This document shows positions 19,949-27,515 of a stretch of 64,000 nt of DNA, piece after piece; within the stretch, counting starts at the first letter, position 1; each line of letters opens with the position of its first letter. A program made the position numbers and the translations under genes. The DNA lies in the NCBI RefSeq assembly GCF_900250115.1, contig NZ_LT984803.1, positions 496,001-560,000 of the forward strand. The letters run 5' to 3'. Source of the stretch: Cupriavidus taiwanensis (lineage in GTDB: Bacteria; Pseudomonadota; Gammaproteobacteria; Burkholderiales; Burkholderiaceae). The notes beneath the pieces were generated by a model. That model had not been told where the DNA came from, ran no database searches, and saw nothing but the letters and a program-made list of their open reading frames with translations.

Positions 19949-20389
19949 TTAGCCTTTCTTTTCCGGGGTCTTGACCAGGACCACCGGGCAATTTGCCTGG
20001 GCCAGCACCCGGCCCGCCACCGAACCGATCACGGCATCGAAGAACGAGCCGCGCCCATGCGTGCCCATCACGATCGCCGCGGCGTCGACCGAGTTCGCGT
20101 AGGCGACGATACGCTCGGGCGCGAAGCCGTGCTGCGGGTGCCGTTCGAACGGCACGTTGGCCGCGGCGAGGATGTCGCAGACCGCCGCCATCGCCTTGTC
20201 GCTGGCTTCCCGGTGCCAGTCGTCGATGGTTTCCTTGCTGACGAAGGCACGCACCTGGCCGCTGACTTCGGGCGCGACATGGACGACATGCACGGTGAAG
20301 CCGTTCTGCAGCAGCTTGCCTTCGGCGATAAAGCGCGCCGCGGCGTCGCTGAAGGCCGAGCCGTCGGTGGCGAGGACGATATTGGTCAT
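19949..20389 (-). CDS. Universal stress protein, UspA family
   Basis: Small cytoplasmic ATP-binding stress protein, 146 residues. It starts MTNIVLATDGSAFSD, and near the C terminus has the nucleotide-binding motif GTHGRGSFFDAVIGSVAGRVL, the G-2x-G-9x-G(S/T) pattern of the ATP-binding UspA subgroup. ATG 20389 is chosen because GGAGA lies six bases upstream. The gene is convergent with srkA and divergent from the CoA-transferase gene. Confidence 0.94.
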   Translation of the reverse strand: MTNIVLATDGSAFSDAAARFIAEGKLLQNGFTVHVVHVAPEVSGQVRAFVSKETIDDWHREASDKAMAAVCDILAAANVPFERHPQHGFAPERIVAYANSVDAAAIVMGTHGRGSFFDAVIGSVAGRVLAQANCPVVLVKTPEKKG

Positions 20390-20740
20390 GGGGGATCTCC
20401 TGGATGGGGGCTGTCGGAAGCGCCGCGGCCATGTGGCTGCGACGCCATCTGGAACCATCATGCCTCCTAGTGTCGTGCCAGGATGCGATGCAGATCAAGT
20501 CGGATCGGATTTGTCCGATTTAACGGTGCGATAACCGGTTGCACGGTCCGCTGACGAATTCCGTCAATCCGGCTGAAGAATTTGGCCATTGCCCCGTCAA
20601 CACGGCGGCGCGTAGCATGCTCCCGAGCCCCCGCGGCAAGCACGGCCCGCCCGTGCGGCCAGGGGCAGAAGATCCCAACCGACAATGCAAGCCGCCTCCC
20701 GCCCACGGCGCGCGCAGGCGGCGAACCGGAGACAGCCATC
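20390..20740. other. Divergent intergenic region with inverted repeat
   Basis: 351 bp between uspA (minus) and the CoA-transferase gene (plus). The only clear structure is a perfect inverted repeat ATCGGA-TTTG-TCCGAT at 20504-20519, a candidate operator or, less likely, a weak hairpin. No convincing -35/-10 pair was found for either direction. Confidence 0.5.
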
Positions 20741-21808
20741 ATGAGTGAGCGCGGCAACCTGCAGCCCCTGCGCGGTATCAAGGTCGTGGAATTCGAAGGC
20801 ATCGGCCCCGGCCCGCTGTGCGGTGCGATGCTGGTCGGCCTGGGCGCCGAAGTCACGCTGGTGGCACGCCCGGTGGCGCCCGACGCGCGGCGCATCCTGC
20901 GCGGCCAGTCCGTGCCGGCCGAGATGGAACTGGAGCACGGCAAGCGCGTGGTGCAACTGAACCTGAAGGCGCCCGCGGACGTGGCCGCCGCGCTCGACCT
21001 GGTGGCGGGCGCCGACGCGCTGATCGAGGGCCTGCGTCCCGGCGCGATGGAGCGACTGGGGCTGGGTCCCAAGGCCTGCCATGCCCGCAATCCCCGCCTG
21101 GTCTACGGCCGCATGACGGGCTGGGGCCAGACCGGCCCGCTGTCGCAGAGCGCGGGCCACGACCTCAACTACATCGCGCTGACCGGCCTGCTGTCGATGG
21201 CCGCGCGCGAAGGCAGCCTGCCGATGGTGCCGCCGACCGTGATGGGCGATGCCACCGGCGCGCTCGGGCTGGCGTTCGGCATCACCAGCGCCATCCTCAG
21301 CGCGCGCGCCAGCGGCGAGGGCTGCGTGGTCGATGCCGCCATCACCGACATCGTCGCCATGCTCGGCTCGCTGGTGCAGGTGTCGCGCGCGGCCGGCACG
21401 CTGGGCGGCCCGCAACCGAGCCCGTTCCATGACTCGCCGTTCTATGACGTGTTTCCGTGCGCGGATGGGCGCGCCATCACCCTCGGCGCGCTCGAGCCGC
21501 AGTTCTACCGCGAACTGCTCGAGCGCCTGGAGCTGACCGACATCGACCCGGCCGCGCAGTACGACCGCGCCCAGTGGCCAGCGGTGAAGGCGCGCATTGC
21601 GGCGGCCATTGCCGCCAGGCCGAGCACGCATTGGGAGTCCGTGCTGGGCGGCACCGACGTATGCTTCGCACGCGTGCTGACACTGGACGAGGCGGCGCGC
21701 CATCCGCACAACCAGGCGCGCGGCACGTACCGCCTCTATCAGCAGGGCGAGCGCGAGGTGCCGCGCTCCGCGCCCGCGCCGCGCTTCCTGCCTGCCGGGA
21801 CGGAATGA
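20741..21808 (+). CDS. Family III CoA-transferase, alpha-methylacyl-CoA racemase-like
   Basis: Cytosolic enzyme that probably epimerises 2-methylacyl-CoA esters or transfers CoA. The 355-residue protein has the CoA-transferase family III fold signatures. GHDLNYIALTGLL (His140/Asp141) and MGDATGALG (Asp170) align with the His126 and Asp156 catalytic pair of Mycobacterium tuberculosis MCR with the same 30-residue spacing, so racemase activity is favoured over CoA transfer. Start ATG 20741 has CGGAGA upstream. The native substrate is not evident from neighbours. Confidence 0.87.
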   Translation: MSERGNLQPLRGIKVVEFEGIGPGPLCGAMLVGLGAEVTLVARPVAPDARRILRGQSVPAEMELEHGKRVVQLNLKAPADVAAALDLVAGADALIEGLRPGAMERLGLGPKACHARNPRLVYGRMTGWGQTGPLSQSAGHDLNYIALTGLLSMAAREGSLPMVPPTVMGDATGALGLAFGITSAILSARASGEGCVVDAAITDIVAMLGSLVQVSRAAGTLGGPQPSPFHDSPFYDVFPCADGRAITLGALEPQFYRELLERLELTDIDPAAQYDRAQWPAVKARIAAAIAARPSTHWESVLGGTDVCFARVLTLDEAARHPHNQARGTYRLYQQGEREVPRSAPAPRFLPAGTE

Positions 21809-21984
21809 CCGGCGCCGCAGCCACTTGACGCCAGCAGCGTCATCGAAGGAAAAGCCTGACTCTCGTGCAGAATCTGCTGCATCCGCGCAGTGAGAATTCG
21901 GCGCATCAAGGCACCTCGGGGCCCTTAACCTTGGCATAGCCAGTCCCCTGGCCAATTCCCCGCCAGTTGTTAAGGAGCCCTGAA

Positions 21985-22611
21985 TTGCCCCCAACGCTGA
22001 TCGTCGACGAACCCTCGAGGTTCCGCACCTTGTTATGCGCCGAACTCGCCGCCGAGTTTGACGCCGACGAGGTCCTGGAAACGGATGGTGTCAGGGAGGG
22101 ATACCGCCTCGCCCGCGAGCACCGACCCGGCCTGGTGCTGGTCGATGTCGAACGCTTCGGCAATCCCGGCATCGACTTCGTCCGGCGGGTGGTCGCCACG
22201 CTGCCCGGCGTGCCGCTGCTGGTCCTGTCCGGCAGCGACACCGCCCAGGCGCCGGTGCGGGCACTGCGCGCCGGCGCGCACGGCTTCGTGGTCAAACAGC
22301 GCGGCGTTGAAGAAGTGATGCAGGCCGTGCGCGGCGTGCTGAGCGGCTATCTGGTGTTTCCACTGCAGACGCTGGAGACCGTGCGCCAGCTCGGCGAGCA
22401 GCAGCAGGCCGGCCTGCCGCGGTTGAGCAACCGCGAGATCACCGTCCTCCAATACCTGGCGCGCGGGCATTCCAACAAGTCGATCGCGGCGCAACTGCTG
22501 ATCAGCAGCAAGACCGTCAGCACGCACAAGGCCAACATCATGGCCAAGCTGCATGTGGGCTCGCTGGTCGAGATGGTGGACTACGCGCGCCGGCACCAGC
22601 TGGTGTGGTGA
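21985..22611 (+). CDS. LuxR/NarL-type response regulator
   Basis: DNA-binding response regulator: receiver domain (residues ~1-120) with phospho-acceptor Asp54 in LVLVDVERFG and Lys104, then a LuxR helix-turn-helix (residues ~140-190, LSNREITVLQYLARGHSNKSIA). The general layout resembles BvgA/EvgA-type regulators. The start is taken as TTG 21985 because AAGGAG lies exactly seven bases upstream; the open frame's earlier TTG at 21967 precedes that site. No sensor kinase is adjacent, so it is an orphan here. It lies 91 bp upstream of the L,D-transpeptidase gene. Confidence 0.88.
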   Translation: MPPTLIVDEPSRFRTLLCAELAAEFDADEVLETDGVREGYRLAREHRPGLVLVDVERFGNPGIDFVRRVVATLPGVPLLVLSGSDTAQAPVRALRAGAHGFVVKQRGVEEVMQAVRGVLSGYLVFPLQTLETVRQLGEQQQAGLPRLSNREITVLQYLARGHSNKSIAAQLLISSKTVSTHKANIMAKLHVGSLVEMVDYARRHQLVW

Positions 22612-22702
22612 ACGTCACCCGGCGGGTTTGCCGCCATGCCGCGCCGGTCCGCCATCGCGGTTAGACTGTGGGCATCTGTGACGAATCCGAGCTATCCGCC
22701 CG

Positions 22703-24292
22703 ATGCCCCAGCCCCTGAATACTGCCGTACGCCGCCTCGGCGCCGTCGCCGTTGCCTGCGCCACGTGGCTGGCCGTGCCGGCCTTCGCCAACGAGCCGAT
22801 GTGGTTCGTGCAGGGCCGGCCTGTGCCGGAGGCGCGCCAGGCGGTGGACGCGCTGGCCGCGGTGGCGGCCGATGGCCTCGATCCGAGCGACTACGATGCC
22901 GAGGCCCTGCGCCAGGCGGTGAGCCAGGCCGCCCACGGCCCGGCGCTGCCGCCCGATGCCGCGGCCCGGCTGGACGCGGCGCTGAGCGCCGCCATGGAGC
23001 GGATGCTGTCCGACCTGCACGGCGGCCGCATCAACCCGCGCGCGGTCCATGCCAATTTTGCGCCGCCGGCCGAACGGCCTTTCGATGCCGCCACCTGGCT
23101 GCGCGATGCCGTGGCCCAGCATCGCCTGGCCGATGCCATCCGCCAGGCGGCGCCCACGTTCCCGCTGTATGGCACGCTGCGCCAGGCCCTGGCCCGTTAC
23201 CGCGACATCGCCCGGCAGCCGGTGTGGCAACAGCCGCTGCCGCCGCTGCCGGCCAGCAAGCTGGTGCCGGGCCAGCCGTGGGGCGGCGCGGCCGCACTGA
23301 GCGCGCGCCTGGTGGCGCTGGGCGACCTGCCGCCCGGCACCCAGGCGCCGGCACGCTACGAGGGCGCGCTGGTCGATGGCGTCAAGGCGTTCCAGTCGCG
23401 CCACGGCCTGCAGGGCGATGGCGTGATCGGCGCGGCCACGCTGGCGCAGCTGAACCTGCCCATCGCCGAGCGCGTGCGGCAGATCGAACTGACCATGGAG
23501 CGCCTGCGCTGGACCCCGCTGGACGGCCCGCGCATGATCGTGGTCAATGTGCCGGAATTCATGCTGCGAGCCTATGAAATCCGCGACGGCAAGCTCGACA
23601 TCAAGCTGGAGATGAAGGTGATCGTCGGCAAGGCGCTCGATACGCGCACGCCGCTGTTCGAGGAGGACATGCGCTATATCGAATTCAGCCCGTACTGGAA
23701 TATCCCGCCGTCGATCGCGCGCCGCGAGACGGTGCCGCGGCTGCGCCGCGATCCGGCCTATTTCAACCGGCAGGGGCTGGAGTTCGTCGGCGGTGACGGC
23801 AAGGCCGTGACTACGCTGTCCGAGGAGAACCTGGAGGCGGTGCTGAACGGCGGCCTGCGCATCCGCCAGCGGCCCGGCCCCCTCAACGCGCTGGGCGACA
23901 TCAAGTTCGTGTTCCCGAACAACGAGAACATCTATCTGCACCACACGCCGTCGCCGCAGCTGTTCAAGCGCGACCGGCGCGACTTCAGCCACGGCTGCAT
24001 CCGCGTGGAAGCCCCAGTGGCGCTGGCCCAGTTCGTGTTGCACGATATGCCGGAATGGAACGAGACGCGGATCCGCGAAGCGATGGCACGTGGCAAGTCG
24101 AACACACTGCGCCTGCAGCAGCCGTTGCCGGTGGTGCTGGCTTACGGCACGGTCATCGCGCGCGCCGATGGTCGTGTATCCTTCCTGCCTGACATCTACG
24201 GTCACGACAAATTGCTGGACAAGGCGCTGCGTCAACGCAACGGGCGTCCCCAGCCGCGCGCTGTTGCAAGCGCCTCGGGCGCCATTCGCTGA
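22703..24292 (+). CDS. L,D-transpeptidase, YcbB/LdtD type
   Basis: Periplasmic enzyme that makes 3-3 cross-links in peptidoglycan. The 529-residue precursor has a signal peptide ending near VPAFA, an N-terminal scaffold region, a peptidoglycan-binding helix bundle (VDGVKAFQSRHGLQGDGVIG, about residues 225-250) and the YkuD catalytic domain with SHGCIRVE; the nucleophile is Cys432. Spacing and size match LdtD rather than the short Ldts. The adjacent MepK-like gene, 32 bp downstream, encodes a partner hydrolase, as in the E. coli ycbB-ycbK pair. Confidence 0.93.
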   Translation: MPQPLNTAVRRLGAVAVACATWLAVPAFANEPMWFVQGRPVPEARQAVDALAAVAADGLDPSDYDAEALRQAVSQAAHGPALPPDAAARLDAALSAAMERMLSDLHGGRINPRAVHANFAPPAERPFDAATWLRDAVAQHRLADAIRQAAPTFPLYGTLRQALARYRDIARQPVWQQPLPPLPASKLVPGQPWGGAAALSARLVALGDLPPGTQAPARYEGALVDGVKAFQSRHGLQGDGVIGAATLAQLNLPIAERVRQIELTMERLRWTPLDGPRMIVVNVPEFMLRAYEIRDGKLDIKLEMKVIVGKALDTRTPLFEEDMRYIEFSPYWNIPPSIARRETVPRLRRDPAYFNRQGLEFVGGDGKAVTTLSEENLEAVLNGGLRIRQRPGPLNALGDIKFVFPNNENIYLHHTPSPQLFKRDRRDFSHGCIRVEAPVALAQFVLHDMPEWNETRIREAMARGKSNTLRLQQPLPVVLAYGTVIARADGRVSFLPDIYGHDKLLDKALRQRNGRPQPRAVASASGAIR

Positions 24293-24324
24293 GCGCCGCT
24301 CCATGCATATTCAGAGGAAGTACC

Positions 24325-24912
24325 ATGACTGACGCGACGCGCAAGGCACGCCGCCGCTTTCTTCATACCACCGGAACCCTGGCGCTTGCCGCCGGCCTCA
24401 TGCCGCTGGCACCACGCCGCGCGCTGGCCAGCCTGCCAGCCAACCAGGCGCTGGCCGGCCTGCCGGATGCCCGCACGCTGGCGTTCGACCACACCCACAC
24501 CGGCGAGCGCGTGTCGCTGGTCTATGCCGTGGGCGACCGTTTCGTGCCCGAGGCGCTGACCACGCTCAACGGCTTCCTGCGCGACCATTACTCCGGCACG
24601 GTCGGTGCCATCGATCCGCAGCTGTTCGACCTGCTGTTCCAGGTCCGTCGCGAGCTGGGCACCGACAAGCCGTTCCAGGTCATTTCCGGCTACCGCAGCC
24701 CGGCCACCAATTCGCGCCTGCGCAATTCGCGCGGGGGCGGGGTGGCCAGGCACAGCCTGCATATGGACGGCAAGGCCATCGACATCCGGCTCGCCGGCGT
24801 GTCGCTGGCCGACGTGCGCGATGCCGCCAAGTCATTGCAGGGCGGTGGCGTCGGCTACTACGAGACCGACCAGTTCGTGCATATCGACACCGGGCGCGTG
24901 CGCTACTGGTAA
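24325..24912 (+). CDS. mepK: MepK-like DUF882/M15 peptidoglycan endopeptidase
   Basis: Predicted zinc peptidase of the YcbK (MepK) family, which cleaves mDAP-mDAP 3-3 cross-links. The 195-residue precursor opens with KARRRFLHTTGTLALAAG, a twin-arginine-like signal sequence as in E. coli YcbK. The M15-type metal site is visible: SGYRSPATN, HSLHMDGKAIDIR and VHIDTGRVRYW. It is in an operon-like arrangement with the L,D-transpeptidase, so synthesis and cleavage of the same bond are encoded together. A strong hairpin terminator follows. Confidence 0.93.
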   Translation: MTDATRKARRRFLHTTGTLALAAGLMPLAPRRALASLPANQALAGLPDARTLAFDHTHTGERVSLVYAVGDRFVPEALTTLNGFLRDHYSGTVGAIDPQLFDLLFQVRRELGTDKPFQVISGYRSPATNSRLRNSRGGGVARHSLHMDGKAIDIRLAGVSLADVRDAAKSLQGGGVGYYETDQFVHIDTGRVRYW

Positions 24913-24987
24913 GCGTTGCCCCCGGGGCCGTCCGTCATGGATGGCCCTGGCTCCCTGAAGGGAGCATCCGTCGCCGAGAACCAAAGC

Positions 24988-25023
24988 AAAAAGCCGCGAA
25001 CCCTTTCGGGATCGCGGCTTTTT
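24988..25023. terminator. Bidirectional terminator between mepK and tRNA
   Basis: Stem AAAAAGCCGCGA (24988-24999) pairs with TCGCGGCTTTTT (25012-25023) around a 12-base loop. The flanking A and T runs make it effective in both directions, for the plus-strand ldtD-mepK unit and the minus-strand tRNA gene. Confidence 0.9.
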
Positions 25024-25030
25024 AAATAGA

Positions 25031-25107
<77 letters not shown>

Positions 25108-25120
25108 AACGAAGACTGAG

Positions 25121-25148
25121 ATTATACCTGGGCTTTCTCGGCTGTCAA
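25121..25148 (-). promoter_or_regulatory. Consensus sigma-70 promoter of the tRNA gene
   Basis: Read on the minus strand, TTGACA (25148-25143), a 16-bp spacer and TATAAT (25126-25121) lie 13 bp before the mature tRNA 5' end. Both hexamers are exact consensus, as expected for a stable-RNA promoter. Confidence 0.92.
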
Positions 25149-25189
25149 CACCTTGCTGTGAAGATTTTGCATGACGCTTCCGTGCATAA

Positions 25190-25219
25190 AAAACGGCAGG
25201 CCAGCGGGCCTGCCGTTTT
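25190..25219 (-). terminator. Terminator after the MHS transporter gene
   Basis: Perfect stem AAAACGGCAGGCC / GGCCTGCCGTTTT with a 4-base loop, starting 20 bp after the transporter stop codon on the minus strand and followed by further T residues in that direction. Confidence 0.9.
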
Positions 25220-25239
25220 GCTCAGTGCCGCACGACCGC

Positions 25240-26937
25240 TCAGTCGTTGGCGTAGATGTTCACGTCCTTGGTCTCGCGGATAAACAGTGCGCCGACCACG
25301 AAGGTGAGGGCGGCGATGATGATCGGGTACCACAGGCCGTAGTAGATGTTGCCGTTCTGGGCCACCAGCGCAAACGAGATGGTGGGCAGCAGCCCGCCGA
25401 ACCAGCCGTTGCCGATATGGTAGGGCAGCGACATCGAGGTGTAGCGGATGCGGGTCGGGAACAGTTCCACCAGCATGGCGGCGATCGGACCGTACACCAT
25501 GGTGACGTAGATCACCAGGATCACCAGGATCACCAGCACCATGATCGTGTTCATCTGCGCCGGGTCAGCCTTGGTCGGATAACCGGCCGCGGCCATCGAG
25601 CTGCCCACTTCCTTCTTGAGCGCCGCGATCTGCTGCTTGCTGGCGTCGTCGAAGCTGTGGCCGTTCACCAGCTTGGCATCGAAGGCCTTGATCTCCTTGT
25701 CGCCGATCTTGACGCTGGCCACGGTGCCGGCCGGCGCCTCGACCACTTCATAGCTGGCCGAGGCCTGCGCCAGGGTACGCTTGACGATGTCGCACGAACT
25801 GCGGAAGTCGATCTCGCGGGCGATCGGGCTGCCCTGGAACGAGCACTGCTTCGGGTCCGCGGTCACCACGATCTGGGCGCTTTGCTGGGCGCGCTCCAGC
25901 GCCGGGTTGGCGTAGTGGGTCAGGGCCTTGAACAGCGGGAAGTAGGTCAGCACGGCCAGCGCGCAGCCCGCCATGATGATCCACTTGCGGCCGATCTTGT
26001 CCGACAGCGCGCCGAAGAAGATGAAGAACGGCGTGCCGATCACCAGGGCGCCGGCGATCAGCAGGTTGGCCGTCTTGGCATCGACCTTGAGCACCTGGGT
26101 CAGGAAAAACAGCGCGTAGAACTGGCCGGTGTACCAGACCACGGCCTGGCCGGCGGTCAGGCCCAGCAGTGCCAGGATCACGATCTTCAGGTTGCGCCAC
26201 TGGCCGAACGATTCGGTCAGCGGTGCCTTGGAGGTCTTGCCCTCGGCCTTCATGCGCTGGAACGCCGGCGATTCGTTCATCGACAGCCGGATGTAGACCG
26301 ACACGCCCAGCAGCAGGATCGACACCAGGAACGGGATGCGCCAGCCCCAGGTCTCGAAGTTGGGACCGGTCGCCTCGCGGCACAGCAGGATCACGATCAG
26401 CGACAGGAACAGGCCCAGCGTGGCGGTGGTCTGGATCCACGAGGTGTACGCGCCGCGCTTGCCGTGCGGAGCGTGTTCGGCCACGTAGGTCGCGGCACCG
26501 CCGTACTCGCCGCCGAGCGCCAGGCCCTGCAGCATGCGCAGCGCGATCAGGATGATCGGGGCGGCCCAGCCGATGGTGGCGTAGCCCGGCAGCAGGCCGA
26601 CGATGAAGGTCGACACGCCCATGATCAGGATCGTCACCAGGAAGGTGTACTTGCGCCCGATCATGTCGCCGAGGCGGCCGAACACCAGCGCGCCGAACGG
26701 CCGCACGATAAAGCCGGCGGCAAAGGCTAGCAGCGCGAAGATGAAGGCCGAGGTCGGATCCAGGCCGGCAAAGAACTGCTTGGCGATGATCGCCGCCAGC
26801 GAGCCATACAGGTAAAAGTCGTACCATTCGAACACCGTGCCCAGCGACGAGGCAAAGATCACCTTGCGCTCTTCGGCAGTCATCGGTGCGTTCTGCGCGC
26901 CCCCTCCGGGCACCGCAACGTTTTGCACGTTTGCCAT
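25240..26937 (-). CDS. MFS transporter, MHS (metabolite:H+ symporter) family, with large loop insert
   Basis: Twelve-helix inner-membrane symporter of the ProP/KgtP/ShiA-like family, probably importing a carboxylate, betaine or related solute. Family marks are GTVFEWYDFYLYG near the N terminus, RPFGALVFGRLGDMIGRK, and GLALGGEYGGAATYVAEHAP. At 565 residues it is about 120 longer than usual: residues ~345-455 form a hydrophilic insert, with two cysteines (about 364 and 382), between helices in the C-terminal half. Promoter not identified in the 245 bp upstream. Confidence 0.92.
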   Translation of the reverse strand: MANVQNVAVPGGGAQNAPMTAEERKVIFASSLGTVFEWYDFYLYGSLAAIIAKQFFAGLDPTSAFIFALLAFAAGFIVRPFGALVFGRLGDMIGRKYTFLVTILIMGVSTFIVGLLPGYATIGWAAPIILIALRMLQGLALGGEYGGAATYVAEHAPHGKRGAYTSWIQTTATLGLFLSLIVILLCREATGPNFETWGWRIPFLVSILLLGVSVYIRLSMNESPAFQRMKAEGKTSKAPLTESFGQWRNLKIVILALLGLTAGQAVVWYTGQFYALFFLTQVLKVDAKTANLLIAGALVIGTPFFIFFGALSDKIGRKWIIMAGCALAVLTYFPLFKALTHYANPALERAQQSAQIVVTADPKQCSFQGSPIAREIDFRSSCDIVKRTLAQASASYEVVEAPAGTVASVKIGDKEIKAFDAKLVNGHSFDDASKQQIAALKKEVGSSMAAAGYPTKADPAQMNTIMVLVILVILVIYVTMVYGPIAAMLVELFPTRIRYTSMSLPYHIGNGWFGGLLPTISFALVAQNGNIYYGLWYPIIIAALTFVVGALFIRETKDVNIYAND

Positions 26938-27182
26938 TTGTCTCCTCCGTCTGGAATGGATCTCGGGCGGGCGTGGCGCGCGGAAAGCGCCGCGCGGCTG
27001 GCCGCTATGCCCAGAGTTGCAGAGGATTGTGGGTGGCGAAACTTACTGCGTTCTGACAGATTCCGGCGCGTCCGCGGCAAATACGTCGGGGTATACGCTA
27101 GCCGCGGGCAGGGCTGTGGATGCTGCGCTGCGGGCCCTTGGCGCGTGCGCGCGGCGCAGTTGTTGGCGTCGCGGGCGTGCGG

Positions 27183-27515
27183 CTATGCAGCATCCGCGCC
27201 GGGCCCGCGCGAGGCGCCTTGCGAGGGCATTGCCGCCGGCGGCGCCTCGGCGCGGTCCGCCTCGGCATCGTCATGGTTCATGCGCCAGGCGTAGAGCGCG
27301 GCCATCAGCACATAGACCACCAGCGCGCCTTGCGCGCCGACCCAGAACGAGAACGGCCAGCCAAAGAAGTCGAAGCGCAGGTCGCGTGCAAACCACGCCA
27401 CCACGAAGGTGACCGTGAACCAGACCCCGAGCAGGCCGCAGATCCAGCGCAGATTGCGATGCCAGGCGAGGCGATGGCGTGCTTCCGAGCTGCCGGGGGC
27501 GGGGGTGGGTTTCAT
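27183..27515 (-). CDS. DUF4212 small membrane protein (symporter small-subunit type)
   Basis: The 110-residue protein has two transmembrane helices (about residues 23-45 and 57-82) separated by DLRFDFFGWPFSFWVGAQGA, which fits the DUF4212 family normally encoded just before a sodium:solute (acetate-type) symporter. Here no symporter follows: the next minus-strand gene is an MFS protein 245 bp away. Its ATG (27515) overlaps the stop of the upstream histidine-kinase gene by four bases, so translation is coupled to the sensor. The C-terminal ~25 residues are Ala/Glu/Pro-rich. Confidence 0.8.
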   Translation of the reverse strand: MKPTPAPGSSEARHRLAWHRNLRWICGLLGVWFTVTFVVAWFARDLRFDFFGWPFSFWVGAQGALVVYVLMAALYAWRMNHDDAEADRAEAPPAAMPSQGASRGPGADAA

